DNA of 64,000 nt from Lactobacillus panisapium (GCF_019469265.1 NZ_CP048268.1:417501-481500); one strand, 5' to 3'. Shown: positions 26,404-34,806, counted from the stretch's first letter. Notes: a model not told the origin generated them from the sequence alone. Made by a program: numbers and translations.

Positions 26404-27807
26404 ATGAATAAAAATGAATTTTGTCCAAATTGTGGACGACGAGTTAATGAAAACGAGGAGTTTTGTTCCAACTGTGGTGCAAAGCTATCTAATAATAAGC
26501 AAAGCCGGCAAGAATACCGAACGGATCAGACTCACCGGCAAGCTGCTAACAATAATTCACAAAACCAAGTACAGACTGTGAATAATCCGCGCCAGCCGAT
26601 GAAAAAGAAAACTAAGATAATCTTGAGCATTGTGGGCGTTTTAGTTGTTGCTTTCATTGCTTTTTATGCTTGGGGATCAAATCATTATCAACGGAAAAAT
26701 CAAGTTGATCAGATTACTGCGTATTTAAAAAATCCGCGGGAAAACTTAGCAGATTATGTTACTTCGGATAATCCTAGTGTGCATGTCACTAATGCGGCTT
26801 TGAAGCCAACGCAAAATTATTATTTTGATCATAGTAGCGATGCCGATAAGATGGCAGAAGCTTTTAAATATGGTGATACTTATGAAGACGTTTCGTTAGT
26901 ACAGTCAGGACGGTATTTACTGCTTTTCCCTAAATATACGTTAAAATTTAAGACTTTTACGCCGCATATTAAGACCAATCATGCCAATTCAACGATTTAT
27001 GTTAATGATGAAAAAATTGGCGGGGTTAATGGTAGTGGCGAAAATTATTATAAGCAGGTACAACCACTGTTTCCTGGAAAATACCATATTGTAGTTAAAT
27101 CGACTGCTGCAGGTCATAAGTTAACTGCTGATAAAAGCGCCAATATTTTTTCAAATAGTGCAATTAATATGAATATCAAGACCGTCAATTTTACGGTTAA
27201 AAGCTCTCCTGGTGCGGATGTTTATATTAACGAGAAAAAGGTTGGTACGCTAGATAAGAGCGGTGAAAAAGTATTTAAAGAATATCCTGCTACGGATGAC
27301 ATGAAGATTTATGTCATGATGAAAGTTGACGGCAAGGCAATCAGATCAAAGGTAATTGATTATGATGATTTAGGCTTTGATGATGACGATGATAGTAGTA
27401 GCAATGTCGTTAAGCCTGAATGGCCTGGCTTAATCAGCGAGGATGATGCCGAAAGTATCTTGGAAGACAACTTCGAAGATCCAGATGAAGATGCATTTGT
27501 TGGTGGCGCGGAGAATAAGGGTTACCAAGAACTGCATGAGCAGATCGGTAACTTTAATGACAATGACGAGATAATTTCTTATGATATGGATTGTAGCATT
27601 GTTTCCATTTCGCCTGCGCCAGATAATAGTAGTAATGTTGTCTATAAGATAACTTACACTTTTGAGCATGATGATTATGAGCATAAACAAGTAATGCTAT
27701 ATTCTGGTTGCGTCTTCCACCAAAATGGTGATGACGATGATGCTTCACAAAAAATCAGATCAATCGGTAATGGAAAAATCATTAGCGATAAGAAGTATAA
27801 TAACTAG
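26404..27807 (+). CDS. Zinc-ribbon TcaA-like membrane protein
   Basis: 467 aa. Zinc ribbon with Cys7, Cys10, Cys21 and Cys24, a Gln/Asn-rich linker, then one membrane helix near 64-88 (TKIILSIVGVLVVAFIAFYAWGS) and a large external part. The outside region has repeated PEGA-like beta units (STIYVNDEKIGGVNGSGENYYKQVQPLFPGKYHI and ADVYINEKKVGTLDKSGEKVFKEYP), an acidic DDDDDSSSN linker, and a C-terminal domain of about 100 aa. This layout matches TcaA, which in staphylococci affects glycopeptide susceptibility and the cell wall. A stress or wall role here is inferred from that family. Cotranscribed with the gene before it. Confidence 0.85.
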   Translation: MNKNEFCPNCGRRVNENEEFCSNCGAKLSNNKQSRQEYRTDQTHRQAANNNSQNQVQTVNNPRQPMKKKTKIILSIVGVLVVAFIAFYAWGSNHYQRKNQVDQITAYLKNPRENLADYVTSDNPSVHVTNAALKPTQNYYFDHSSDADKMAEAFKYGDTYEDVSLVQSGRYLLLFPKYTLKFKTFTPHIKTNHANSTIYVNDEKIGGVNGSGENYYKQVQPLFPGKYHIVVKSTAAGHKLTADKSANIFSNSAINMNIKTVNFTVKSSPGADVYINEKKVGTLDKSGEKVFKEYPATDDMKIYVMMKVDGKAIRSKVIDYDDLGFDDDDDSSSNVVKPEWPGLISEDDAESILEDNFEDPDEDAFVGGAENKGYQELHEQIGNFNDNDEIISYDMDCSIVSISPAPDNSSNVVYKITYTFEHDDYEHKQVMLYSGCVFHQNGDDDDASQKIRSIGNGKIISDKKYNN

Positions 27808-27813
27808 ACTAAT

Positions 27814-27842
27814 AGGGCGCATCATGTATGATGCGCCTTATT
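27814..27842 (+). terminator. Terminator after TcaA-like gene
   Basis: GGCGCATCAT-GT-ATGATGCGCC, a 10-bp GC-rich stem, followed by TTATTT. Confidence 0.85.
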
Positions 27843-28058
27843 TAGTTTCAGATTACACTGATGATTAAATTAAGTAAAAAATGATATTCATTATTAATTA
27901 AATCTAGGACTAGCACATATTTATTCAATAACAATCTGCCAAAATGGTCAGAGCTATCTAATTGGTCCAAATGGTGCTATGATAGCAGCATAAAGTAAAC
28001 TGACTAAGATAAAAATATCATCAGTCTGTTAAACTTCAAAATGCGAGGAGGACATAAA

Positions 28059-28379
28059 ATGAATAAATTGCTTAAGAATTATCATGAAGAAAAGCAATTA
28101 TCGTTCCATTCTTTTTTTAAAGGAAATTTTCTTTTTTGGAATACTGCATATATGTTTTCATTAAAAAATGGGCGAAAACTCGATCTTCAAGACTATCCTG
28201 AACTTAATAAATTAGGGTACTGGATTAAGGTGAATGACCAAACCAATTTACGGGTATGGTCTCGTTTAGGTCTTCCGCGTTTAACTGAAAAATTTTGTCA
28301 AATAACCGGGCTTCAACCAGATGATTTTTACGTAAATTCAGTTTCGGGGTTAAATAGAATTTGGCCAACCAAACAATAA
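28059..28379 (+). CDS. Small protein of unknown function (paralogue of 10983-11288)
   Basis: 106 aa from the ATG at 28059, chosen because GAGGAGG at 28045-28051 precedes it; an in-frame ATG 18 bases upstream overlaps that site. Homologous to the 101-aa protein at 10983, sharing SLKNG, YPEL-KLGYWI, TNLRVWS, KFC-ITGL and DDF. The N-terminal 35 residues differ. No signal peptide or membrane helix. The family is not recognised. The upstream region holds two related CCAAA(A)TGGT-GCTAT segments (about 27941 and 27965) and a GATA-AAAA-TATC hairpin near 28007. It is a single gene with its own terminator. Confidence 0.75.
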   Translation: MNKLLKNYHEEKQLSFHSFFKGNFLFWNTAYMFSLKNGRKLDLQDYPELNKLGYWIKVNDQTNLRVWSRLGLPRLTEKFCQITGLQPDDFYVNSVSGLNRIWPTKQ

Positions 28380-28416
28380 CTGCACTTTCATAGTCAGTAA
28401 TAAATATTTTTCACAT

Positions 28417-28458
28417 AGTAGTAGATAACTTTGAACCAAAAGTTATCTACTATTTTTT
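28417..28458 (+). terminator. Terminator after second small paralogue
   Basis: AGTAGATAACTTT and AAAGTTATCTACT form a 13-bp stem, followed by ATTTTTT. Confidence 0.92.
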
Positions 28459-28637
28459 ATCCTTGTAATTCACAGTTATTAAATAGTATTAGTGACAATA
28501 TTTTTGAGAAAATACTTGCAAAAGCACCATTAAAGGTATATTTATTAGACAATATAGATTTTACACAGATTTAAAGAATGTTTATAAGCAAAATAATAAA
28601 TAGAAAAAGAAATTAGAGCTTCAATCAGAGAGGATAA

Positions 28638-29066
28638 ATGATGAAAATAGTGATAGCAACTCGCGGCTATTTAGCAAAGGAGCTAAAGAAGTCGACTGAA
28701 CATATTTTAGGAAAGCAAAAAGACCTTTTTGCTATTTGTGCATTTACTCCACAATGTGAGAATTATAATAAAGCTGTTAAAGACATAATTGCCAAATATG
28801 ATCGAGAGGATATACTTTTTTGTACGGATATTGACGGAGGAAGTGCTAATAACACTTTACAAGAATTAGTAGTGGGAAATAATCGGTTGCACCTAGTTAC
28901 AGGCGTCAATTTACCATTTTTAATTCGAATTTTGACTATCAATGATGGTAATGTGACTGATAATCTTAATAGAAGCACTAAGGCCGCAAAAAATGGAATT
29001 ATTAATTATGATGCTCTAGACAATGTTATTCTAACTGATGAGTTAGACGGCTTTGATGAATTTTAA
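28638..29066 (+). CDS. Orphan PTS EIIA(Man)-like protein lacking the active-site histidine
   Basis: About 141 aa with the full fold of mannose-family EIIA: a first strand KIVIATRGYL, then DILFCTDIDGGSANNTLQEL and HLVTGVNLPFLIRIL. The invariant phosphorylated His of ATHG/ASHG is Arg here (CGC, residue 8 from the ATG at 28641), so it cannot carry phosphate in the usual way. Its closest relative in the window is the EIIA at 62132, which keeps the His. No EIIB, EIIC or EIID is adjacent. Two ATGs (28638, 28641) follow AGAGG; the second is better spaced. It may have become a binding or regulatory protein; decay toward a pseudogene is possible, but the frame is intact. Confidence 0.8.
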   Translation: MMKIVIATRGYLAKELKKSTEHILGKQKDLFAICAFTPQCENYNKAVKDIIAKYDREDILFCTDIDGGSANNTLQELVVGNNRLHLVTGVNLPFLIRILTINDGNVTDNLNRSTKAAKNGIINYDALDNVILTDELDGFDEF

Positions 29067-29091
29067 ATAGTTCATACAAAAATAATGTTAA

Positions 29092-29131
29092 GAAGCATCC
29101 TATTTTGTGAAAATCAAATAGGATGCTTTTG
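29092..29131 (+). terminator. Terminator after orphan EIIA-like gene
   Basis: AAGCATCCTATTTT pairs with AAATAGGATGCTT, followed by a short T-run. Confidence 0.88.
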
Positions 29132-29230
29132 CTTTGTCTTTTTATTCACATATTCTACTAGCTTGAATTTTCTGACAAATGCCAGTCACTTTACTGGTAG
29201 AATCACTCGTTGATATTAATTTGATTTCGC

Positions 29231-29263
29231 TTACATAAGTTACAAAAGGTTACATTAATTTAC
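29231..29263 (+). promoter_or_regulatory. Four helically phased TTAC repeats before the AEC-ldh operon
   Basis: TTAC occurs at 29231, 29240, 29250 and 29260, so at steps of 9, 10 and 10 bp, all on the same DNA face. Three of them are TTACA. The first gene starts 74 bp downstream. Such arrays usually bind response regulators; the CitB/DcuR-type regulator at 31468-32154 is the natural candidate (inference). Confidence 0.55.
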
Positions 29264-29333
29264 TATTATTATCAAATATTGAGGTTAAAACTAAAATATA
29301 TTGTGAAATATGTAATTAAGTAGGAGGAGAAAG

Positions 29334-30413
29334 ATGAATATTGCGAAAGCGATTCAAGTGACATTTTCCAATGCTGCAATAGTTAGCTCAATAACGTCAA
29401 CAATTTTTATTATTTTATTGGGCTTTTATTTACGTAAGCGTAATATCTTTACAGAAAAGTATGGTAAGCTTTTATCTAAGATTGTTTTAACAGTTGCGCT
29501 TCCGGCTTTGGCATTCAACTCATTTATGCAACCGATTAATGGCGAAACTTTTTCGCAAGGGATGAATGTGTTAATTTGGGGAATTGCAATTTATATTATT
29601 TTGATTTTGGTAACCCCAATTTCTTATGCCAAGTATCCTAAAGATAAACGAGATGTTCTAGCAATTTTAACCACTTTTGGTTCGACAACCTTTTTTGGGA
29701 TTCCAATTGTTGGTGCGGTCTTTGGCACCAAGGGTATAATGTATAGCTCGATTTTTAATATTGGCTACCGGATCTTTTTATATTCTTATGCCTATATTAA
29801 GATGTCTGGCTTAAAAATGAAGGCAAGCAATATCAAAAAAATGTTTGTCAATCCGGTCGTAATTGCTACTTTTTTGGGACTGATTATGTGGCTAGTGCAA
29901 AATTACATGCCACAGGTAGCTGTAAGACAAGCTGTTAATGGCGTAATTAATCCTGGTGCACCAATAATTAAGGTTGCCTTTTATCGAATTGATCAGACTG
30001 CAATTTGGCTGTACAAACCACTGCAATATCTGGCTAACTTAGCATCACCACTTGCTTGGCTATCAATCGGTGCTACCTTAGGTTCGACTTCATTTAAAAA
30101 AGCTGCAGAAAACAAGACTTCTTGGTACTACAGTTTTAATAAGGTTGTCTTGGTACCACTGCTTAACTTGGTAATATTGGTCATCTTAAATGTGACTAAC
30201 ATCTTACCGATTAGCTATGTTGCTTTAGGTACAATCATTATTATGATGGCTACGCCAACCGCTGCCGTTGCTTCGTCTTATGCGATTAGCTTTGATCGTG
30301 AAGCGGTCTTATCGTCCAATGCATCCTTTGTATCGACAATTTTAGCGGTAGTGGCAATGCCATTTTGGATTGCCTTTCTCGGTGTTCTTAGTCAAAGCGG
30401 ATTATTTCATTAA
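29334..30413 (+). CDS. AEC-family transporter (auxin efflux carrier / malate permease type)
   Basis: 359-aa membrane protein with about ten helices. The opening STIFIILLGFYLRKRNIFTEKYGKLLSKIVLTVALPALAFNSFM is typical of the AEC family, as is FGSTTFFGIPIVGAVFG. In lactic acid bacteria, relatives transport malate, citrate or other 2-hydroxy acids. It starts behind TAGGAGG and is followed 13 bases later by a D-lactate dehydrogenase gene. The convergent sensor kinase belongs to the carboxylate-sensing CitA/DcuS class. Together this points to uptake or exchange of a dicarboxylate or hydroxyacid. The exact substrate is not shown. Confidence 0.88.
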   Translation: MNIAKAIQVTFSNAAIVSSITSTIFIILLGFYLRKRNIFTEKYGKLLSKIVLTVALPALAFNSFMQPINGETFSQGMNVLIWGIAIYIILILVTPISYAKYPKDKRDVLAILTTFGSTTFFGIPIVGAVFGTKGIMYSSIFNIGYRIFLYSYAYIKMSGLKMKASNIKKMFVNPVVIATFLGLIMWLVQNYMPQVAVRQAVNGVINPGAPIIKVAFYRIDQTAIWLYKPLQYLANLASPLAWLSIGATLGSTSFKKAAENKTSWYYSFNKVVLVPLLNLVILVILNVTNILPISYVALGTIIIMMATPTAAVASSYAISFDREAVLSSNASFVSTILAVVAMPFWIAFLGVLSQSGLFH

Positions 30414-30426
30414 TTAGGAGGTTTTT

Positions 30427-31425
30427 ATGTTTAAAATTGTTGCTTATGGCGTACGTGAAAATGAAGTAGATTACTTCAAGAAATTAAATAAATATCATTA
30501 TGATGTTCAATTGGAATCTGAATTGTTAACTCACGATAATATTGAAACTGCTAAAGGCGCGGATGCTGTTTTGTTACGTGCCAATTGTAAGGCAGACGCA
30601 CAAAACTTGGCAAAATTAAATGAGTGGGGCATTAAATACGTCTTTACTAGAACGGTCGGCTTTAACCATATTGATCTTAAGGCCGCAGCCAAATATGAAA
30701 TGAAAGTTGCTCGCGTTCCAGCATATTCACCATACGCTGTAGCCGAATTGGCTATGACCCTAGGAATGATGCTCTTTAGACATACCGCCTTGGCAACCGA
30801 TTTGACCAGGCAAGGAAACTTTAGTGTTTCGACCGCCACTTTTTCTGGGGAAGTTCATTCAAGTACTGTGGGAATTATCGGAACTGGTCGAATTGGTGCG
30901 ACTGAAGCGCAGCTATATAGCGGAATGGGGACTAAGGTTTTGGGCTATGATCCTTACCCAAGCGACTTTGCTAAACAATATGTTGAATTTGTTGAGCAGG
31001 ATGAATTGCTGGCAAAATCAGATATTGTTTCAATCCACGTGCCGTATTTCCCAGGTCAAAATGATCGTTTAATTGATGCGGACTTTTTAAAGAAAATGAA
31101 ACCAACTGCTGTTTTGGTTAATACGGCGAGAACACAACTTGCTGATTATCCTGCTATTATTAAGGCAATCACGCAAAATCAAATCGCCGGTTTTGCTAGT
31201 GATGTTTTACCAGACGAAGTTGAAGTGCTGGGACATGATTTTAAAGGCAATATCACTAATGAACTGACTAAGCAGTTAGTTGATTTATATCCTAAGGTTC
31301 TACTAACTCCGCACATTGGTTCTTACACAAGTCCAGCTTTAACCGATATGATTGCTGTCAGTTATGAAAACTTCCACCAAGTCTTAGAGACAGGCAAGAC
31401 CGATAATGATGTTAAGTTAGATTAA
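30427..31425 (+). CDS. D-lactate dehydrogenase family (D-2-hydroxyacid dehydrogenase)
   Basis: 332 aa, the length of lactobacillar D-LDH. The Rossmann motif VGIIGTGRIGATEAQLY is at about 148-164. Catalytic Arg in NTARTQLADYPAI (about 232-244), Glu in ASDVLPDEVEVLGHDF, and His in LLTPHIGSYTSPALTDM (about 294-310). FTRTVGFNHIDLKAA near 76-90 and the substrate loop RVPAYSPYAVAELAMTLGMML are also D-LDH-like. It reduces pyruvate or a related 2-ketoacid with NADH. Being cotranscribed with an AEC carrier and next to a two-component system, it is probably a specialised, inducible isozyme rather than the main fermentative enzyme. Confidence 0.9.
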   Translation: MFKIVAYGVRENEVDYFKKLNKYHYDVQLESELLTHDNIETAKGADAVLLRANCKADAQNLAKLNEWGIKYVFTRTVGFNHIDLKAAAKYEMKVARVPAYSPYAVAELAMTLGMMLFRHTALATDLTRQGNFSVSTATFSGEVHSSTVGIIGTGRIGATEAQLYSGMGTKVLGYDPYPSDFAKQYVEFVEQDELLAKSDIVSIHVPYFPGQNDRLIDADFLKKMKPTAVLVNTARTQLADYPAIIKAITQNQIAGFASDVLPDEVEVLGHDFKGNITNELTKQLVDLYPKVLLTPHIGSYTSPALTDMIAVSYENFHQVLETGKTDNDVKLD

Positions 31426-31437
31426 GTTAATACACAA

Positions 31438-31469
31438 AAAAGCGAGCTATCAGCTGATAGTTCGCTTTT
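31438..31469. terminator. Bidirectional terminator between ldh and response regulator genes
   Basis: AAAGCGAGCTATCAG pairs with CTGATAGTTCGCTTT (one wobble). T-runs lie in both outgoing directions. Confidence 0.88.
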
Positions 31470-32154
31470 ATTTATTAGCTTTATAAAGTTTAATTGGTCG
31501 ACCTACCTTTAGGTAATGTGTTTTGATTGTTAATTCATTAGTTTTTACTAAATAGTCTAAATACTTTTTCGTAGTAATCCGTGAGAATTTAGACTTCCGG
31601 GCAATCTCCTGATTAGAAAAATAATCGGGTGTTTCTGCAATGACCGCCTTTATTTTGTTAAGAGAAAAATTTGATAGTCCTTTGGGTAAGGAGGTCATTT
31701 CTTTTTCTCCAGCAAAATCTTGCGTAATGAAAACCTGATCGAGTTCAGTTTGCGATAATTGTCGATCCTGATTTAATACCTCGTTATATTTTAGAAAATG
31801 CTCAATTGCCTTATGGAATCGCTCAAAAGAAAATGGTTTTACCAAGTAATCGAGTACGCCATAGTTTAACGCGTGGTTAACGCTTTGGCTATCTTTAGCA
31901 GCTGATAACATGATTACATTCGGATGGAGATTGTGTTCAATAAATAAGTGAAGAAGTTCAGTTCCTGAAATTTTGGGCAAATAAATATCGAGTAGGACCA
32001 AATCGAGCTGCAATTTTTGCGCAAGTGCTAATGCCTTGTCTGCCCTATCTACCTGATAAAGCCTCATTTTTGCAGGCGGAATTATTTTCATTAGGTACTG
32101 TTTGTTAATTGAACTGACCATGGGGTCATCTTCCACAATGAGAATCTGTAACAT
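31468..32154 (-). CDS. Response regulator, CitB/DcuR type
   Basis: 228 aa. The receiver domain covers residues 1-120 with the acidic pair ED (8-9), the phosphorylation site Asp56 in LVLLDIYLP, the conserved SAAKD and the Lys of YLVKPFSF. The C-terminal output domain (about 160-225) is a helix-turn-helix of the CitT/DcuR class (YFSNQEIARKSKFSRITTKKYLDYLVKTNEL), different from OmpR or LuxR types. It starts two bases after the sensor kinase stop, so the two are translationally coupled. Relatives activate malate, citrate or fumarate genes. The likely target is the convergent AEC-ldh operon with its phased TTAC repeats. Confidence 0.92.
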   Translation of the reverse strand: MLQILIVEDDPMVSSINKQYLMKIIPPAKMRLYQVDRADKALALAQKLQLDLVLLDIYLPKISGTELLHLFIEHNLHPNVIMLSAAKDSQSVNHALNYGVLDYLVKPFSFERFHKAIEHFLKYNEVLNQDRQLSQTELDQVFITQDFAGEKEMTSLPKGLSNFSLNKIKAVIAETPDYFSNQEIARKSKFSRITTKKYLDYLVKTNELTIKTHYLKVGRPIKLYKANK

Positions 32155-32156
32155 TT

Positions 32157-33743
32157 TTACTCCTCGCTGTTAATCGGTAATTCAAGATAGAAATTGCTAC
32201 CATGTGGGTTACAAGGTGTAATATCAATATAGCCGTGATGATTATCGACAATCTGCTTAACCAGCATTAAGCCGTAACCATGATCCTTACCTTTAGTAGA
32301 ATATTTTTGCTTAAAAAGTTGTTTTCGGACAGCGGGCGCAATGCCACTACCGTTATCGGTCACTTCGATAATCAGGGTTGTACTCTCGGAATCATAATTA
32401 AGTTCGAGTTTAATGGTACCACTGGTATCAATGGCAGCTAATGCATTGTCGATTAAGTTACCCAATATCTTGATCAGATCAAGATTTAATTGGTCTGAAA
32501 CAATTGCTTGTGGCAGATAAGAATCAGGAGTAAGTGTCAAAGTCACTTTTTGCTCTTTAGCCTGATTAATTTTACCGGTTAAAAATCCGACTAAAGCTGG
32601 TGATTCAATCTGCTGGTTTAGCTGGCCAAACTCTTGCTGGTAATTAGCGTTAACTTTGCCAATAAAATTAGTAACATTATCATATTGCTTTAATTCAATC
32701 ATACCGTAAATTGCCTGTAATTTATTGCGAAATTCATGCGATTGCGCTCTAAGCGCTTGAATGTATTGCTCACTTCCAGCTAATTGTTCAGACAGTTTTT
32801 GGTATTTTGATTGATCTTGTAGTAGAGCAATTTGGCCATAAGTTTTGTCATGATAAACTAGCCTGCTAGTGGATACAATGTATTCTTTAGCGTTAATTAA
32901 GAGCGGAACATTAGTCTTATTTTGTGAATGATTATGATTAAAAATTAGTTTAGCTAAATTGGAATCTAGTGCAGTACCCACTTTCACTGCTGGAAATGTT
33001 TTTTTAGCTAAATAATTGGTTGTAATTACGATGTTTTGTTCATTAACAGCAATTAAGATTTCATCAATACTATCAATAATAGCGTGTAGTTCCGTCAGCT
33101 TGGTAGCAATTTCATCTGGTTCCATATTAAAAAGAGATTTTTTAATCCTTTGCGCTAAAAAAAGTGCCAAAATTATGCCAGCACATAAAGCAAATAATGA
33201 TCCAAGAATAACCGCTTTTTGAGCAGATAAAATTGCCCGGTTAATTGAGCTATCGGTGAGGCCAACGCAGACAATGCCAACTTGCTGTTTGTTCTTGAAA
33301 ACAGGAACAAAGATGCGGTAACCCGTTCCTAAAATACCTTTGCGATGTGAGTAATGGCTTTTACCAGTGCTTGATTTTTTAGCATCTTGCGAAGAACTAA
33401 ATTTTTTGCCAATCCGACTAGTATCGGGGTGGGAGTAGCGCATTAAATTTCGGTCTAGAATTACAACGAAATCAACCCGAGATGCCTGTGTGATTTGATT
33501 GGCATATTTTTGCAATGAATTATTTTTGGTGGGCTGGGGATGCTTTTTTAGGGTCTCCTTAACGGTTGTATCCTGAGCAGCAATTCTAGCAACTCCAGCG
33601 ATTTCTTCTTTGATTATTTGCTTTTGATTCTGTCTGACATGGTATGAAGCGATGCTGCCAGCAGTAATAACAAAAATAACTGTTGTTAAAAAAACTAGTA
33701 AAACAGATTTAGTTCGTAAGCTAAAGCGTGATTTTCGTGGCAT
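32157..33743 (-). CDS. Sensor histidine kinase, CitA/DcuS type
   Basis: 528-aa membrane kinase. Membrane helices lie at about 13-33 and 172-196, enclosing an extracytoplasmic PAS-like sensor domain that contains RYSHPDTSRIGKKF (about 102-115), the signature of carboxylate sensors. A cytoplasmic PAS domain follows (about 215-310). The phosphoacceptor is His336 in SHEFRNKLQAIYGM, and the ATPase domain shows DNALAAID and DNGSGIAP, then KGKDHGYGLMLVKQIV. Relatives sense citrate, malate or fumarate. It heads the two-gene system with the response regulator. Two TTAC motifs 10 bp apart lie just upstream (33763 and 33773), suggesting autoregulation. Confidence 0.93.
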   Translation of the reverse strand: MPRKSRFSLRTKSVLLVFLTTVIFVITAGSIASYHVRQNQKQIIKEEIAGVARIAAQDTTVKETLKKHPQPTKNNSLQKYANQITQASRVDFVVILDRNLMRYSHPDTSRIGKKFSSSQDAKKSSTGKSHYSHRKGILGTGYRIFVPVFKNKQQVGIVCVGLTDSSINRAILSAQKAVILGSLFALCAGIILALFLAQRIKKSLFNMEPDEIATKLTELHAIIDSIDEILIAVNEQNIVITTNYLAKKTFPAVKVGTALDSNLAKLIFNHNHSQNKTNVPLLINAKEYIVSTSRLVYHDKTYGQIALLQDQSKYQKLSEQLAGSEQYIQALRAQSHEFRNKLQAIYGMIELKQYDNVTNFIGKVNANYQQEFGQLNQQIESPALVGFLTGKINQAKEQKVTLTLTPDSYLPQAIVSDQLNLDLIKILGNLIDNALAAIDTSGTIKLELNYDSESTTLIIEVTDNGSGIAPAVRKQLFKQKYSTKGKDHGYGLMLVKQIVDNHHGYIDITPCNPHGSNFYLELPINSEE

Positions 33744-33762
33744 GTTTTTCCTTTTTATATCG

Positions 33763-33776
33763 TTACAACTTATTAC
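33763..33776. promoter_or_regulatory. TTAC pair upstream of the sensor kinase gene
   Basis: TTACAACTTATTAC holds two TTAC motifs exactly 10 bp apart, 20 bases upstream of the kinase start codon. It resembles the four-copy array at 29231-29263 and may be an autoregulatory site. Confidence 0.35.
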
Positions 33777-33960
33777 TACTAGTATAAACTACTAATTCAG
33801 AAAAAAAGCTTAACCTAAAGGAAGATTTTATCAACTGCTTGAATAAATAACTAAAATATCTTTTAAATTAAAAATAGCAGTCATAATTGATAGTTATCGG
33901 CTATACTTAAAGTTAATTGATGTCAAAAATTGCAGCTTGAGCTAATAGGAGTGTTTAAAG

Positions 33961-34746
33961 GTGACTAATGTAAATAATCTTGGGTTACTAAACTCACTAA
34001 GTGAATTAATCAATTCTCATTATGATAGTGGCAATCACGCAATTGCTTCTTACTTAGTGGAAAATATCTCTCGGTTAGACCAGGTGACTGTTAATGAGAT
34101 TATCGATCATGCTTATGTTTCGCGATCTGCTGTCAGACGCTTTTGCGAAAAATTAGGCTATTCAAGTTTGATTGATTTGAAATCATCGTTTTCTAAAATA
34201 ATTTTTCCCAGTGATATTCGCCATCGGTCTAAGGAAGACTATCACATCAACAACTTACAGTTAACGGAATTAATCAAAAAGATGCTAGATGATATTAATA
34301 CTGTTTTTACTAGCTCAGTACTTGATCAAATTGTTTATCAAATCAATCGCCATAATGAAGTCATTTTATTATGTGCTAACAATACAAGTAACACACTAAT
34401 TAAATTTCAACAGGAAATGATTTATGCCAATAAGGTGATTGTTGTACTAGACCAAAAGTATCGTTCTAACAAGTACTTAAAAGCATTGAAACCTAATGCC
34501 TTGTTGATTACTGTTTCTACTTCTGGAAAATACGCTGAAATTTTAAATGATTTTTTACGCGAATTACCAGGAGACAAAATGATGATTACGGGAAACCGAA
34601 ATGAAAACTTAGCGAAATCCTACGACCAAGTTTTTTATATTAGCAACAGCAGTTTTACTGAAGATTATTTGGGGATCTATGGTAAATATGGCATAACATA
34701 CTTATTTGACCAAATCTTTTTAAGGTATGTGGCATTATTTAAGTAA
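33961..34746 (+). CDS. RpiR/MurR-family transcriptional regulator
   Basis: 261 aa. An N-terminal helix-turn-helix (about 30-70: VTVNEIIDHAYVSRSAVRRFCEKLGYSSLIDLKSSF) and a C-terminal SIS sugar-phosphate-binding domain (about 115-250: EVILLCANNTSNTLIKFQQEM, then NALLITVSTSGKYAEIL). The start codon is GTG with TAGGAG nine bases upstream. It precedes the 6-phospho-beta-glucosidase and beta-glucoside PTS genes, separated by a terminator, and is likely their regulator, sensing a phosphorylated glucoside. Beta-glucoside operons more often use antiterminators, so an RpiR regulator is a less common arrangement. Confidence 0.9.
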   Translation: MTNVNNLGLLNSLSELINSHYDSGNHAIASYLVENISRLDQVTVNEIIDHAYVSRSAVRRFCEKLGYSSLIDLKSSFSKIIFPSDIRHRSKEDYHINNLQLTELIKKMLDDINTVFTSSVLDQIVYQINRHNEVILLCANNTSNTLIKFQQEMIYANKVIVVLDQKYRSNKYLKALKPNALLITVSTSGKYAEILNDFLRELPGDKMMITGNRNENLAKSYDQVFYISNSSFTEDYLGIYGKYGITYLFDQIFLRYVALFK

Positions 34747-34762
34747 AGTAAGAGTCAACCGC

Positions 34763-34806
34763 TAGAGTGCGTGGTTCAATTTTTGAACCACGTGCTCTTT
34801 TTTTTA
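34763..34806 (+). terminator. Terminator after rpiR-type gene
   Basis: CGTGGTTCA and TGAACCACG stem extended by AGAG/CTCT, followed by T8. Confidence 0.9.

Noticed and set aside
27430-27748. Minus-strand open frames with His-rich translation within the TcaA-like gene
   Set aside because: Shadows of a well-supported plus-strand gene, produced by its GAT-rich Asp codons.
29221-29270. Phased repeats considered as a CRISPR-like array
   Set aside because: Units are only 9-10 bp long without spacers; a regulator-binding array is the better reading.
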